64,000 nucleotides of DNA. Origin: Pseudomonadota bacterium. GTDB lineage: Bacteria; Pseudomonadota; Gammaproteobacteria; Burkholderiales; Burkholderiaceae_E. Position 1 is the stretch's first letter; each line of letters begins with the position of its first letter. The stretch spans positions 15,767 to 79,766 of the forward strand of contig JAEWFA010000062.1 in NCBI GenBank assembly GCA_023389055.1, written 5' to 3'. Below the pieces are notes generated by a model. It was not told the origin of the DNA. It saw nothing but the letters and a program-made list of their open reading frames with translations, and did not search any database. A program made the translations under genes and the position numbers. This document shows, in pieces, positions 7,915-15,402 of this stretch.

Positions 7915-9837
7915 ATGACGATTCGCACCGGCTCGACCACCCGGGCGGCGAGCGCGCTGGCATGCGTGTGCGCGCTCTTCGCGCAGCCGCTCGCGAGCGC
8001 CGAACCCGCGCCCGCGCCGGAGGCGGCTCGGAACCTGGCGCAACTCAGCCTCGAGGAACTGCGCAACGTCGTCGTCGCCTCGGTTTCGCGGCGCCGCCAG
8101 TCGCTGCTCGAGACGCCGAGCTCGGTGTACGTCATCCCCGGCGAGGAAATCCGCCGGATGGGGGTGACGACGCTGCCCGAGGCGCTGCGCCTGGCGCCCA
8201 CGCTGCAGGTGGCCGCGCTCGATGCCCGGCAGTACGCGATCAGCGCGCGCGGCTTCAACAGCAACATCGCCAACAAGCTGCTCGTCATGATCGACGGGCG
8301 AACCGTGTACTCGCCGTTGTTCGCGGGCGTGTTCTGGGAGACGCAGGATTTCGTCCCGGCGGACGTCGAGCGCATCGAAGTGATCACCGGACCGGCCGGT
8401 GCGGCGTGGGGGACGAACGCGGTGAACGGCGTCGTCAATGTCGTGACCAAGTCCGCCGCGGAGACGCAGGGCGTGTCGTTCTCCACTACGCTGGGCAACG
8501 AGGAGCAGAACGCCATCGCGCGTTACGGCTGGCGCACCGGCCCCACCACCTATGCCCGGGTGCATGCGCGAACTTTCCGGCGCGCATCGACGCCGCTGCT
8601 GCGCGGCGGCGACTTCGACGATGCCATGCGCGGCGCGACCGCAGGATTCCGCGCCGACGGCATCGCGGGCGCGAGCACCTGGCGCCTGAGCGGGGGCGTC
8701 TACGATACCGAGACCGATTCGCGTCCGCTCTACGGCCCGGTGCGCGCCTCCGGCGCGCATCTGCTCGCGCGATGGCAACGGCCCCTGTCCAGCGCAACCC
8801 AGCTCGACGTGCGCGGCTACATCGACCGGACCTCGCGCGAGGATCTCTTGCTGCTGCAGGACGATGCGACGCTCCTCGACGCCGACGCCAAGGTGCGGCA
8901 CGTCGCCGGTCGTCATCGCTGGCTCGCCGGGGTGAACTACCGTCATGGGCGCGATACCGCCGACCCGGGGCTGGTGTTCGCCTTCCTGCCGCCCGAGCGG
9001 ACACAGAACTGGTACAGCGCGTTCGCGCAGGACGAGATCTCGCTGTTTCGCTCGCTCGCGCTCACGCTCGGCCTGCGCGTCGAGCACAACCCCTACACGG
9101 GTTGGGAATCCCTGCCGAGTGTTCGGCTCGCGTACGCGATCGCCGATCGGGCGCTGGCCTGGGGCGCACTGTCGCGGGCAGTGCGCTCGCCTGCGCGACT
9201 CGATCGCGAGATCTTCACGCCGCCAAGCCCGCCGTTCCTCGTCGCCGGTGGCCCGACGTTCCGTTCGGAAGTCGCCAACGTCGCCGAAATCGGCTATCGA
9301 GCCCAGGTCGGCGCTGGCGTGTCCTGGTCGATCACGGCGTTCCTGCACGATTACGAGCGCTTGCGCAGCGCCCAGATCGTCTCGGGCGCGGTGCTGATCG
9401 ACAACCGCATCGAAGGCGAGGTGCGCGGGCTGGAAGGCTGGGCCAACTGGCAGCCGGCGCCGATGTGGCGCCTGTCCGCGGGATTCCTCGTGCTCGACAA
9501 GAATCTGCGTCTTTCGCCCGGCAGCAACGACCCGGCAGGTCCGAGCAACACCGGCAACGACCCCCGCTGGCAATGGTCGATGCGTTCGGTGCATGCGCTC
9601 GGCGAGCAACTCGAACTGTTGGTTGCGTTGCGCCGCGTCGGTGCCCTTCCGCAACCGCACGTCCCCGCCTACACCGCGGCCGACCTGCAACTCGGCTGGA
9701 ACGTCCGGCGCGACCTGCGATTGTCGTTCGGCGTGCGTAACGCCTTCGATGCGCGGCACGTCGAGTTCGATTCGGGCCGCTTCACGGGAAGGATCCCGCG
9801 CAGCGTACTTTTTTCGTTGACCTGGCAGCCGTCGTGA
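7915..9837 (+). CDS. TonB-dependent outer membrane receptor
   Basis: This 640-residue protein has a signal peptide (about 1-33, ending AQPLASAEP), then a plug domain with ETPSSVYVIPGEEIRRMG, ALRLAPTLQVAALDARQYAI and VERIEVITGPAGAAWGTNAV, then a beta-barrel ending VLFSLTWQPS with an aromatic residue near the C terminus. The start at 7915 (MTIRTGSTTR) is chosen because it places a signal peptide directly at the N terminus. TonB receptors take scarce ligands such as iron chelates or cobalamin across the outer membrane. The next two genes overlap by GTGA and encode a YfiR-like protein and a sensor kinase, so the receptor may be part of a signalling module. The ligand is unknown. Confidence 0.88.
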   Translation: MTIRTGSTTRAASALACVCALFAQPLASAEPAPAPEAARNLAQLSLEELRNVVVASVSRRRQSLLETPSSVYVIPGEEIRRMGVTTLPEALRLAPTLQVAALDARQYAISARGFNSNIANKLLVMIDGRTVYSPLFAGVFWETQDFVPADVERIEVITGPAGAAWGTNAVNGVVNVVTKSAAETQGVSFSTTLGNEEQNAIARYGWRTGPTTYARVHARTFRRASTPLLRGGDFDDAMRGATAGFRADGIAGASTWRLSGGVYDTETDSRPLYGPVRASGAHLLARWQRPLSSATQLDVRGYIDRTSREDLLLLQDDATLLDADAKVRHVAGRHRWLAGVNYRHGRDTADPGLVFAFLPPERTQNWYSAFAQDEISLFRSLALTLGLRVEHNPYTGWESLPSVRLAYAIADRALAWGALSRAVRSPARLDREIFTPPSPPFLVAGGPTFRSEVANVAEIGYRAQVGAGVSWSITAFLHDYERLRSAQIVSGAVLIDNRIEGEVRGLEGWANWQPAPMWRLSAGFLVLDKNLRLSPGSNDPAGPSNTGNDPRWQWSMRSVHALGEQLELLVALRRVGALPQPHVPAYTAADLQLGWNVRRDLRLSFGVRNAFDARHVEFDSGRFTGRIPRSVLFSLTWQPS

Positions 9838-10421
9838 ACCAGGCGGCGTCTCGCGCGCAGCGCCGGCGTCGCACGGTGCTGCGAGCGCTGTGCGCCGCAG
9901 CGTCAGTGGCGGGGCTGTCGCCGTGGTTGCGGGGCGCCGGCGCGGCGCAAGCCACGATCGAGCAGGTCAAGGCAGCCTACCTGCTGAAGTTTCCCGACTT
10001 CATCGAATGGCCTCCGCACGCGTTTTCGAACGCGACCGCTCCCTTCGTCATCGCGGTCTCCGGCGCCGACGACGTCTACGGCGAGTTGCGCGAACTCGCC
10101 CCCGTGAACCGGGTGCAGGGACGGCGGATCGAGGTATTGCGACTGCCGCATCCGGAGCCGGGGACCGTAACCCACCTGGTCTTCGTCGGCAGTGACCGAT
10201 CGAGCGAGCTTCCCGGCTGGGTGGCGGCCTACGCGGGGCGACCCGTCGTCGTCGTCGCCGACACCGCCGGCGGGCTGGAGAGCGGCGCGATGCTCAATTT
10301 CGTCGAAGTGGACAACCGGCTTCGCTTCGAGGCTGCGCCGGCTGCGGCCGAAGGCGCCGGGCTGCGGCTGAGCTCGCGCCTGCTCGGCGTGGCCGAGCGC
10401 GTGCTGAAGGGGCTGCCGTGA
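9834..10421 (+). CDS. YfiR-family (DUF4154) periplasmic protein
   Basis: This 195-residue protein starts with GTG in a GTGA overlap with the receptor stop. An arginine-rich signal (RRRTVLRALCAAASVAGL) leads into the DUF4154 pattern: VKAAYLLKFPDFIEWPP at the mature N terminus and AGGLESGAMLNFVEVDNRLR near the end. In Pseudomonas, YfiR represses a membrane signalling enzyme from the periplasm. Here the neighbouring membrane signalling protein is a hybrid histidine kinase, whose start overlaps by GTGA. By analogy it could control that kinase; this is inference from gene order. Confidence 0.85.
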   Translation: MNQAASRAQRRRRTVLRALCAAASVAGLSPWLRGAGAAQATIEQVKAAYLLKFPDFIEWPPHAFSNATAPFVIAVSGADDVYGELRELAPVNRVQGRRIEVLRLPHPEPGTVTHLVFVGSDRSSELPGWVAAYAGRPVVVVADTAGGLESGAMLNFVEVDNRLRFEAAPAAAEGAGLRLSSRLLGVAERVLKGLP

Positions 10422-12301
10422 AAGGCCCGACGCTGCGCGGCCAGCTCACGTTTGCTTCGATGGCGACGACCTTCGTCGCGCTGCTGCTGACCGCGGGCGC
10501 GCTGCTCGGCTACGAGTTGAACACCTATCGGCGCACCTGGGTGGAGGACCTGCACGCGCAGGCCGACCTGATCGCTCGCGCCACGGCGCCGGCGATCGTG
10601 TTCGACGACCGCAAGGCGGCCACCGAAAACCTCGCGCTGCTCGGAAGTCGTCACCGGATCCGCGCGGCGGCGATCTACCGCAGCGGCGGCCCCCCGTTCG
10701 CCGAATACCGCGCCGACCCGGGCCAGGCGATTCCGCCTCTCGATCCGGGCGGCGCCGGTGCCCGCGAACGCTTCGCGGCCACGACGCTGGAAGTCGTCTA
10801 CCCGGTGGAGCAGGACAACCGGCGCATCGGCTCGGTCTTCGTTCGCGCCGAGCACGACATCGGCGATCGAACCCTCGGTTACGCGGCGATCCTCGCCGTG
10901 GTGAGCTTCGTGAGCCTGCTTCTCGCCAGCTTCCTGTTCGGCAGGCTGCAGCGCGTGGTCACCGATCCGTTGGCACGCGTCTCGGAAGTCGCGCAGCGCG
11001 TGATGGCGCGCCGCGACTGGAGTCTGCGGGCGCCGCCGGCGCGAAACCGCGACATCGCGGCGCTCGTCGACGCCTTCAACGCGATGCTCGACGAGGTGAA
11101 GAAGGCCACCGGAGAACTCGAGCACGAGACGATGGAGCGCCGCCAGGCCGAAGCGCGGCTGCAACTCGCCGACAGGCGCAAGGACGAGTTCCTTGCCACC
11201 CTCGCGCACGAGTTGCGCAACCCGCTGGCGCCGATGGGCAATGCAACGACGATGATCCGGCTCGCGCAGGGCGATGCGCGCATGCGCGAGAAAGGCGTCG
11301 CGATTCTCGAGCGGCAACTGCGGCACATCGTGCGACTCATCGACGACCTGCTCGACGTCTCGCGGATCACGACCGGGAAACTTTCATTGCAGGTGGAGAA
11401 CCTCGACCTCGTCGAGGTGATCCACGCCGCAGTAGAGCTGGCGGAGCCGGCCTGCGTCGAGCGCGGGCTCGCGCTTCGCGTCGACGTCCCTGCGCAGCGG
11501 TGCGTGGTGCTCGGGGACTCGGCGCGGCTGCTGCAGGTGCTGTCGAACCTGCTCGGCAACGCGGCGCGCTATACGCCCCAGGGCGGGCGGGTTCGACTGG
11601 CGCTGCGGAGCCGGCCCGAGTCCTTCGAGATCGACGTCGAAGACAACGGCATCGGCATCGCACGCGAGATGCAGCAGCGGGTGTTCGACTTGTTCGAACA
11701 GGCCGACAAGTCGCTCGAGCGAGGCAACACGGGCCTGGGCATCGGACTGACGCTGGCGCGCCAGATCGTCGAGCTGCACGGCGGGGAGATCCACCTGCGC
11801 AGCGAAGGCATCGGGCACGGCACGACCTTCACGGTGCGCCTGCCGCGGCCTGCCGAGCCGCCAGGCGCGACGTCCGAGGCGCAGGCGCCGCAGATTCCTC
11901 CGCCGCCCGGGCGGCCGTTGCGCATCCTCGTCGCCGACGACAACGTCGATTTCGCCTGGAGCCTCTCGGTGCTGCTCGAGTCGGCCCACCACCAGGTGCG
12001 GGTCGTGCACGACGGCGTCGACGCGCTGCAGGCGATGCGGACCGATCCTCCCGACGTCGCGATCCTCGATGTCGGCATGCCGAGGATGAACGGCTACGAG
12101 GTCGCCCGACTGGTTCGAGCGGAGATCCCGGCGCCGATCGTGCTGATCGCGCTCACCGGCTGGGGGCAGGCGACCAACCGCGAAGCGGCATTGCGCGCCG
12201 GCTTCGACCGCCATCTCGTCAAGCCGGTGTCACCGGCGGAACTGCTCGCGCTGATCCGCGCGGGCGAAGTCGGCCGGAAACCCGGCGCGGCACCCGGTTA
12301 G
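10418..12301 (+). CDS. hybrid sensor histidine kinase with CHASE8-like sensor, HAMP and receiver
   Basis: This is a 627-residue hybrid kinase. Residues 13-33 form the first membrane helix; 35-150 is a short periplasmic sensor resembling CHASE8 (LIARATAPAIVFDDRKAATE). The second helix is at 153-174, then HAMP to about 240. The kinase box is ATLAHELRNPLAPM with His264, the ATPase domain carries NLLGNAARYT and GIGLTLARQIVELHGGEI, and a receiver begins near residue 503 (LRILVADDN) with the phosphoacceptor Asp in VAILDVGMP. It is the last gene of the receptor-YfiR-kinase operon (GTGA overlap). No DNA-binding output is attached or adjacent, so the final target is unknown. Confidence 0.9.
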   Translation: MKGPTLRGQLTFASMATTFVALLLTAGALLGYELNTYRRTWVEDLHAQADLIARATAPAIVFDDRKAATENLALLGSRHRIRAAAIYRSGGPPFAEYRADPGQAIPPLDPGGAGARERFAATTLEVVYPVEQDNRRIGSVFVRAEHDIGDRTLGYAAILAVVSFVSLLLASFLFGRLQRVVTDPLARVSEVAQRVMARRDWSLRAPPARNRDIAALVDAFNAMLDEVKKATGELEHETMERRQAEARLQLADRRKDEFLATLAHELRNPLAPMGNATTMIRLAQGDARMREKGVAILERQLRHIVRLIDDLLDVSRITTGKLSLQVENLDLVEVIHAAVELAEPACVERGLALRVDVPAQRCVVLGDSARLLQVLSNLLGNAARYTPQGGRVRLALRSRPESFEIDVEDNGIGIAREMQQRVFDLFEQADKSLERGNTGLGIGLTLARQIVELHGGEIHLRSEGIGHGTTFTVRLPRPAEPPGATSEAQAPQIPPPPGRPLRILVADDNVDFAWSLSVLLESAHHQVRVVHDGVDALQAMRTDPPDVAILDVGMPRMNGYEVARLVRAEIPAPIVLIALTGWGQATNREAALRAGFDRHLVKPVSPAELLALIRAGEVGRKPGAAPG

Positions 12302-12663
12302 CGGCGCAAGCGGGCGAGCGCTTCGCGCAGCACGACCGCCTGGTTGTGCTGCTCGTCCTTCGCCGAGTACACCAGCGTAATCGGGCGTTGGCCGGCCGCC
12401 GCCATCACGCCGCGCAGCCGCTCGTGCGCTTCGGGCGTGGCCAGCTCGTCGCGGTAGCGCTCGCGAAAACCGTCCCACCGTGCCGGGTCGTGCCCGAACC
12501 ACTTGCGAAGGGCGGTGCTGGGGGCCAGCTCCTTTGCCCATTGGTCGAGCGCAAGGTCCTCCTTGCGTCGCCCGCGAGGCCAGATGCGGTCGACCAGTAC
12601 GCGGTAGCCGTCGTCGGCGGCCGGTTCCTCGTAGGCGCGCCGGAGGGAGATCGTGCGGGGCAT
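12298..12663 (-). CDS. DUF488 family protein, YeaO-like
   Basis: This 121-residue protein matches the YeaO/DUF488 family: RVLVDRIWPRGRRKEDLALD near the N terminus, RKWFGHDPARWDGFRERY in the middle and ITLVYSAKDEQHNQAVVL at the end. The length is normal for YeaO (about 115). The biochemical function of the family is not established; a DNA- or nucleotide-related role has been suggested from its fold. It runs toward the hybrid kinase gene and overlaps its stop by four bases. It is divergent from the BON-domain gene. Confidence 0.85.
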   Translation of the reverse strand: MPRTISLRRAYEEPAADDGYRVLVDRIWPRGRRKEDLALDQWAKELAPSTALRKWFGHDPARWDGFRERYRDELATPEAHERLRGVMAAAGQRPITLVYSAKDEQHNQAVVLREALARLRR

Positions 12664-12670
12664 GACGTCT

Positions 12671-12761
12671 CGATCCTAGTGCGCCGGGCCGCAGGGGCCG
12701 GCTTTCGCAACGCTCGCGATGTGCGATTCGCCTCCTCGCAAACGGTTGCGAGCTAGGATCG
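12671..12761. promoter_or_regulatory. divergent intergenic region with nested inverted repeats
   Basis: Between the YeaO-like gene and the BON gene, CGATCCTAG (12671-12679) is mirrored exactly by CTAGGATCG (12753-12761). Each arm holds TAGGAT, a plausible sigma-70 -10 element, pointing at its own gene. Inside lies a second perfect inverted repeat, CTCGCAA-ACGG-TTGCGAG (12735-12752). This is seen directly; a regulatory role is inference. Confidence 0.4.
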
Positions 12762-12816
12762 AACAAGCTGCGCCGACGCTTCCGGCGGCCGGCGGAATTT
12801 GGCCAGGGAGTTCGTC

Positions 12817-13401
12817 ATGAGAGAGATTTTCGCGCTCGCCGCCGGGTGGGCGGCCGGAGCGGCGACGATGTATTACCTCGATCCGCACGGCGGACGCCGC
12901 CGACGCAGCGCCGCGCGAGACAAGCTCGTCGCCTGGTCGCACGACGCAGGGCACGTCGCGCGGCGAAGCAGCCGTCGCGCGCTCGCCCGAATGAGAGGAA
13001 TGGCCGCCGAGCGACGCGCGCACCGGCATGCGCAGCCGCCGCACGATGATCACCAGTTGCTCGAGCGCGTCCGCGCCAGGCTGGGTCACGCGATCAGCTA
13101 CCCGGGTGCGATCGACGTCGAGGCACAGGATGGCCGGATCACGCTGCGCGGTCCGGCCCTGGCAGAGGACATCGCGTCGCTGGTCGACGCAGTGCGCGGC
13201 GTTGCGGGCGTTACCGACGTCGAAAACCTGCTCACCGTGCACGACGAGCCCGCACATGTGCCGGAACTGCAGGGTGCGCGTCGCGGCCGGTCGCCGTCGG
13301 CGCTCACGTCGGCCCTTGCCGCGCTGGCCATCGTCGCACCCACCGCGCTCGTGCTCGGGGCTGCGGGGCTCGGTGCAATGCGAGGCACGAACGGCAGATA
13401 A
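12817..13401 (+). CDS. BON-domain membrane-anchored protein
   Basis: This 194-residue protein begins with a hydrophobic anchor (MREIFALAAGWAAGAATMYY), a basic linker, and a BON domain from about residue 82 to 145: GAIDVEAQDGRITLRGPAL and GVAGVTDVENLLTVHDEP follow the BON pattern of a short beta-alpha-beta unit. A second hydrophobic stretch (ALAALAIVAPTALVLGAAGL) is at the C terminus. BON domains bind phospholipid or periplasmic partners and are found in OsmY-like stress proteins. The start at 12817 has AGGGAG twelve bases upstream. Its partner is unknown; it stands alone between a YeaO-like gene and a small secreted-protein gene. Confidence 0.75.
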   Translation: MREIFALAAGWAAGAATMYYLDPHGGRRRRSAARDKLVAWSHDAGHVARRSSRRALARMRGMAAERRAHRHAQPPHDDHQLLERVRARLGHAISYPGAIDVEAQDGRITLRGPALAEDIASLVDAVRGVAGVTDVENLLTVHDEPAHVPELQGARRGRSPSALTSALAALAIVAPTALVLGAAGLGAMRGTNGR

Positions 13402-13523
13402 CCGCCGCTCGTCGCTGGAGGAGCCGGCGCTTCCGAGTCGGGAGCACCGATTGCTCGGGGAGCGCGCCGCCGGAGGGAATTGCAATCCCCGCCCCGAGGC
13501 GTTCGATGCAAGGAGCTCCCGGC

Positions 13524-13964
13524 ATGAGAACCGCCGCTCTGACGCTGTCGTGCCTCGTCGCGACGTTCGCAGCTGCCCCTGCGACCGCCGAGGACGTCAA
13601 TCGAGTCGTGGCCGGCCTGAACTACTCGGTGAGCGGCGGGCACGTCGCGATCGCACAGGCGGTTCGCGTCCGCCGCGGCACCGGCACGGTTCTCGTGCGT
13701 TACCCGGATGCGAGAACCGAGTGGGTCGATGCGGCACGGCTCGTTTCGCAGGCTCAGCCGGTCTCGTCCGACACCGGGCCGTACCTGTTCGTCGTCGCTG
13801 CGCTGGCGTGCCTTCTCGACGAGAACGGCTGCGTGAGGAATGCGTCGGCGCGCGCTGCCGCGTCCGCCATGCCGGCTGCGACCGCCGCGCGTGCGCCGGC
13901 CCGGCACGAGCGCGGCAAGGTCCTCCCCGTACTCGCCACCACGCAGGCGCCTGCCGCTCGCTAG
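13524..13964 (+). CDS. small secreted protein of unknown function
   Basis: I do not recognise this 146-residue protein. It has a clear signal peptide (MRTAALTLSCLVATFAAAPA, cleavage probably after ATA near residue 22). The mature part has a short beta-rich region with TGTVLVRYPDARTEWVDAAR, reminiscent of small proteins that bind or modify extracellular polymers, but that is only an impression. Two cysteines (CLLDENGC, about ten residues apart) could form a disulfide. The tail is Ala/Arg-rich. AAGGAG nine bases before the ATG at 13524 supports the start. It overlaps the convergent glycosyltransferase gene by four bases. Confidence 0.55.
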   Translation: MRTAALTLSCLVATFAAAPATAEDVNRVVAGLNYSVSGGHVAIAQAVRVRRGTGTVLVRYPDARTEWVDAARLVSQAQPVSSDTGPYLFVVAALACLLDENGCVRNASARAAASAMPAATAARAPARHERGKVLPVLATTQAPAAR

Positions 13965-15007
13965 GACCCGACCGGAAGGCTGGCGGCGAGAGCGGAAGCG
14001 CCAACGGCCTGCGCGAATTCGGCGAAGGCCTGCTCCCACCCGCGCGCCACCTCGCGCCGCGCAAGCCGTGCGCGAAACCGCGCCCTCGCTGCGGGGTCGG
14101 TGATCATTCGCCATAGCGCTTTTCGCAAGGCCGCGTCGTCGCCCGGCGGCACGAGCAGCGAATCGGCTCCGTCGTGGAAAAGCCTGCCGGCATCACCGGT
14201 GCGAGAGGCAATGACCGGCAATGCGCGCGCTGCCGCTTCGGCCAGCACGATTCCGTACGATTCGAAACGGCTCGGAAAGACGAAGAGGTCTGCGCGATCC
14301 ATGCGCTCGACGACGCCTGCCGCATCCAGGGGCCCGTGCACGAAGACCCGCTGCGCCAGACCCAGGTCGTGCAGCGTTTGGTCGAAGCGACGCGCGTACG
14401 TCGCATCGACGTCGACCTCGCCGACCAGGCGCCAGCGCCAGTCGAATGCTCGCAGCGACGCGAGCACGTGCAGCAACTCGACGAGACGTTTGGCCGGCAG
14501 CAGGTTGCAGACCGTCAACAGCTCGACGCTCGGGTGCGGCTGTTTTTCGCATTTCGGTGCGCGAAACGGCTCGCGCACCGCAGGCTCGCAGCAGACGATC
14601 CGCTGCAGCGGGTGGCGCCGTTGCAGCGCCGTGCGCAGCGCCTGCCCGGGGACGACGACGAGCGTGGCGCAATCGACGATCGCGCGCTCGATCGATTCCC
14701 GACGGCGGCGTTGCGCTGCGTCGATGGCGGGATCGAGCGAGGGCATCCAGTGCAGCAGCACGGCGCGCTCGGCGCGCTCGAGCGAACGCCGTTCTGCCAC
14801 TCGCTCGAGCAGCAACGCGTCCCAGATCCGGAACGCCGACGATCGCTCCCGAAGCTGCTCGTCGACGTCGTCGAACCCGACGACGACCGAGGCCAGCGGG
14901 TATCCGCGGCTTGCTGCCGCGTCGAGCAGTCCCCGGTCGTAGACATTGCCACCCGAGGCGCGATCGAGCGGCGGATGCAGCAGTTCGAGCGGCGCAGCGG
15001 ATGGCAT
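13961..15007 (-). CDS. glycosyltransferase, GT4-like (GT-B fold)
   Basis: This is a 348-residue glycosyltransferase with the C-terminal GT4 donor-binding pattern: LVGEVDVDATYARRFD, VFVHGPLDAAGVVERMDRA, then FVFPSRFESYGIVLAEAAAR with the acidic E-x7-E motif, and ALPVIASRTGDAGRLF. The N-terminal half shows PLDRASGGNVYDRGLLDA, a typical acceptor-side loop. The start MPSAAPLELL at 15007 fits this and lies six bases after the PTPS-like gene. It is the last gene of the RibD-C / BchC-like / PTPS-like / GT operon, so it may attach a sugar to that pathway's product. Donor and acceptor are unknown. Confidence 0.85.
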   Translation of the reverse strand: MPSAAPLELLHPPLDRASGGNVYDRGLLDAAASRGYPLASVVVGFDDVDEQLRERSSAFRIWDALLLERVAERRSLERAERAVLLHWMPSLDPAIDAAQRRRRESIERAIVDCATLVVVPGQALRTALQRRHPLQRIVCCEPAVREPFRAPKCEKQPHPSVELLTVCNLLPAKRLVELLHVLASLRAFDWRWRLVGEVDVDATYARRFDQTLHDLGLAQRVFVHGPLDAAGVVERMDRADLFVFPSRFESYGIVLAEAAARALPVIASRTGDAGRLFHDGADSLLVPPGDDAALRKALWRMITDPAARARFRARLARREVARGWEQAFAEFAQAVGASALAASLPVGS

Positions 15008-15012
15008 CGTGC

Positions 15013-15402
15013 CTATCGCCGGTATGCGGCCCAGTCGAGCTCGTTCTCCCACAAACGCACGGTGAGCGCGAGCGCGCGCTCGCCGATGCGCGGCGCGAGC
15101 TGCGCGTGAAATATCCGCGCGAAGGTTTCGAGGCTGGGGTTCAGTCCGTCGAAGGCCGGGAGTTCGTTGAGCACCTGTTCGGCGAACTGGGCGACGATCT
15201 CGTCGACCGCGCTGCGCAGCGCGACCAGGTCGACGACGAAGCCGTGTTCGTCGAGCTCGGCGCCCTCGACGACGACCTGCGCCCGATAACGGTGGCTGTG
15301 CGTGCGATTCTCGGCGCCCCAGTCGCCGCCGACGAGACGGTGTCGTGCAACGAAGTCGCGCTGTATCGAAAGCTGGTACATCGAAGCCCCGGTTGCCTTC
15401 AT
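15013..15402 (-). CDS. PTPS/QueD-fold protein lacking the catalytic triad
   Basis: This 129-residue protein has the length and fold pattern of 6-pyruvoyl-tetrahydropterin synthase / QueD (COG0720). The three zinc-binding histidines are kept: His21 (DFVARH) and His35/His37 (THSH in place of LHGH). The catalytic Cys (Cys27 of E. coli QueD) is Glu31, and the Asp-His pair of the other subunit face (LDHRYLNE in QueD) reads FAEQVLNE, giving Ala74-Glu75. There is no cysteine anywhere in the protein. The substrate-anchoring glutamates remain (Glu92 in NPSLE and Glu119). The start at 15402 makes an ATGA overlap with the upstream dehydrogenase. It is probably a neofunctionalised member; the reaction is unknown. 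Confidence 0.82.
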   Translation of the reverse strand: MKATGASMYQLSIQRDFVARHRLVGGDWGAENRTHSHRYRAQVVVEGAELDEHGFVVDLVALRSAVDEIVAQFAEQVLNELPAFDGLNPSLETFARIFHAQLAPRIGERALALTVRLWENELDWAAYRR

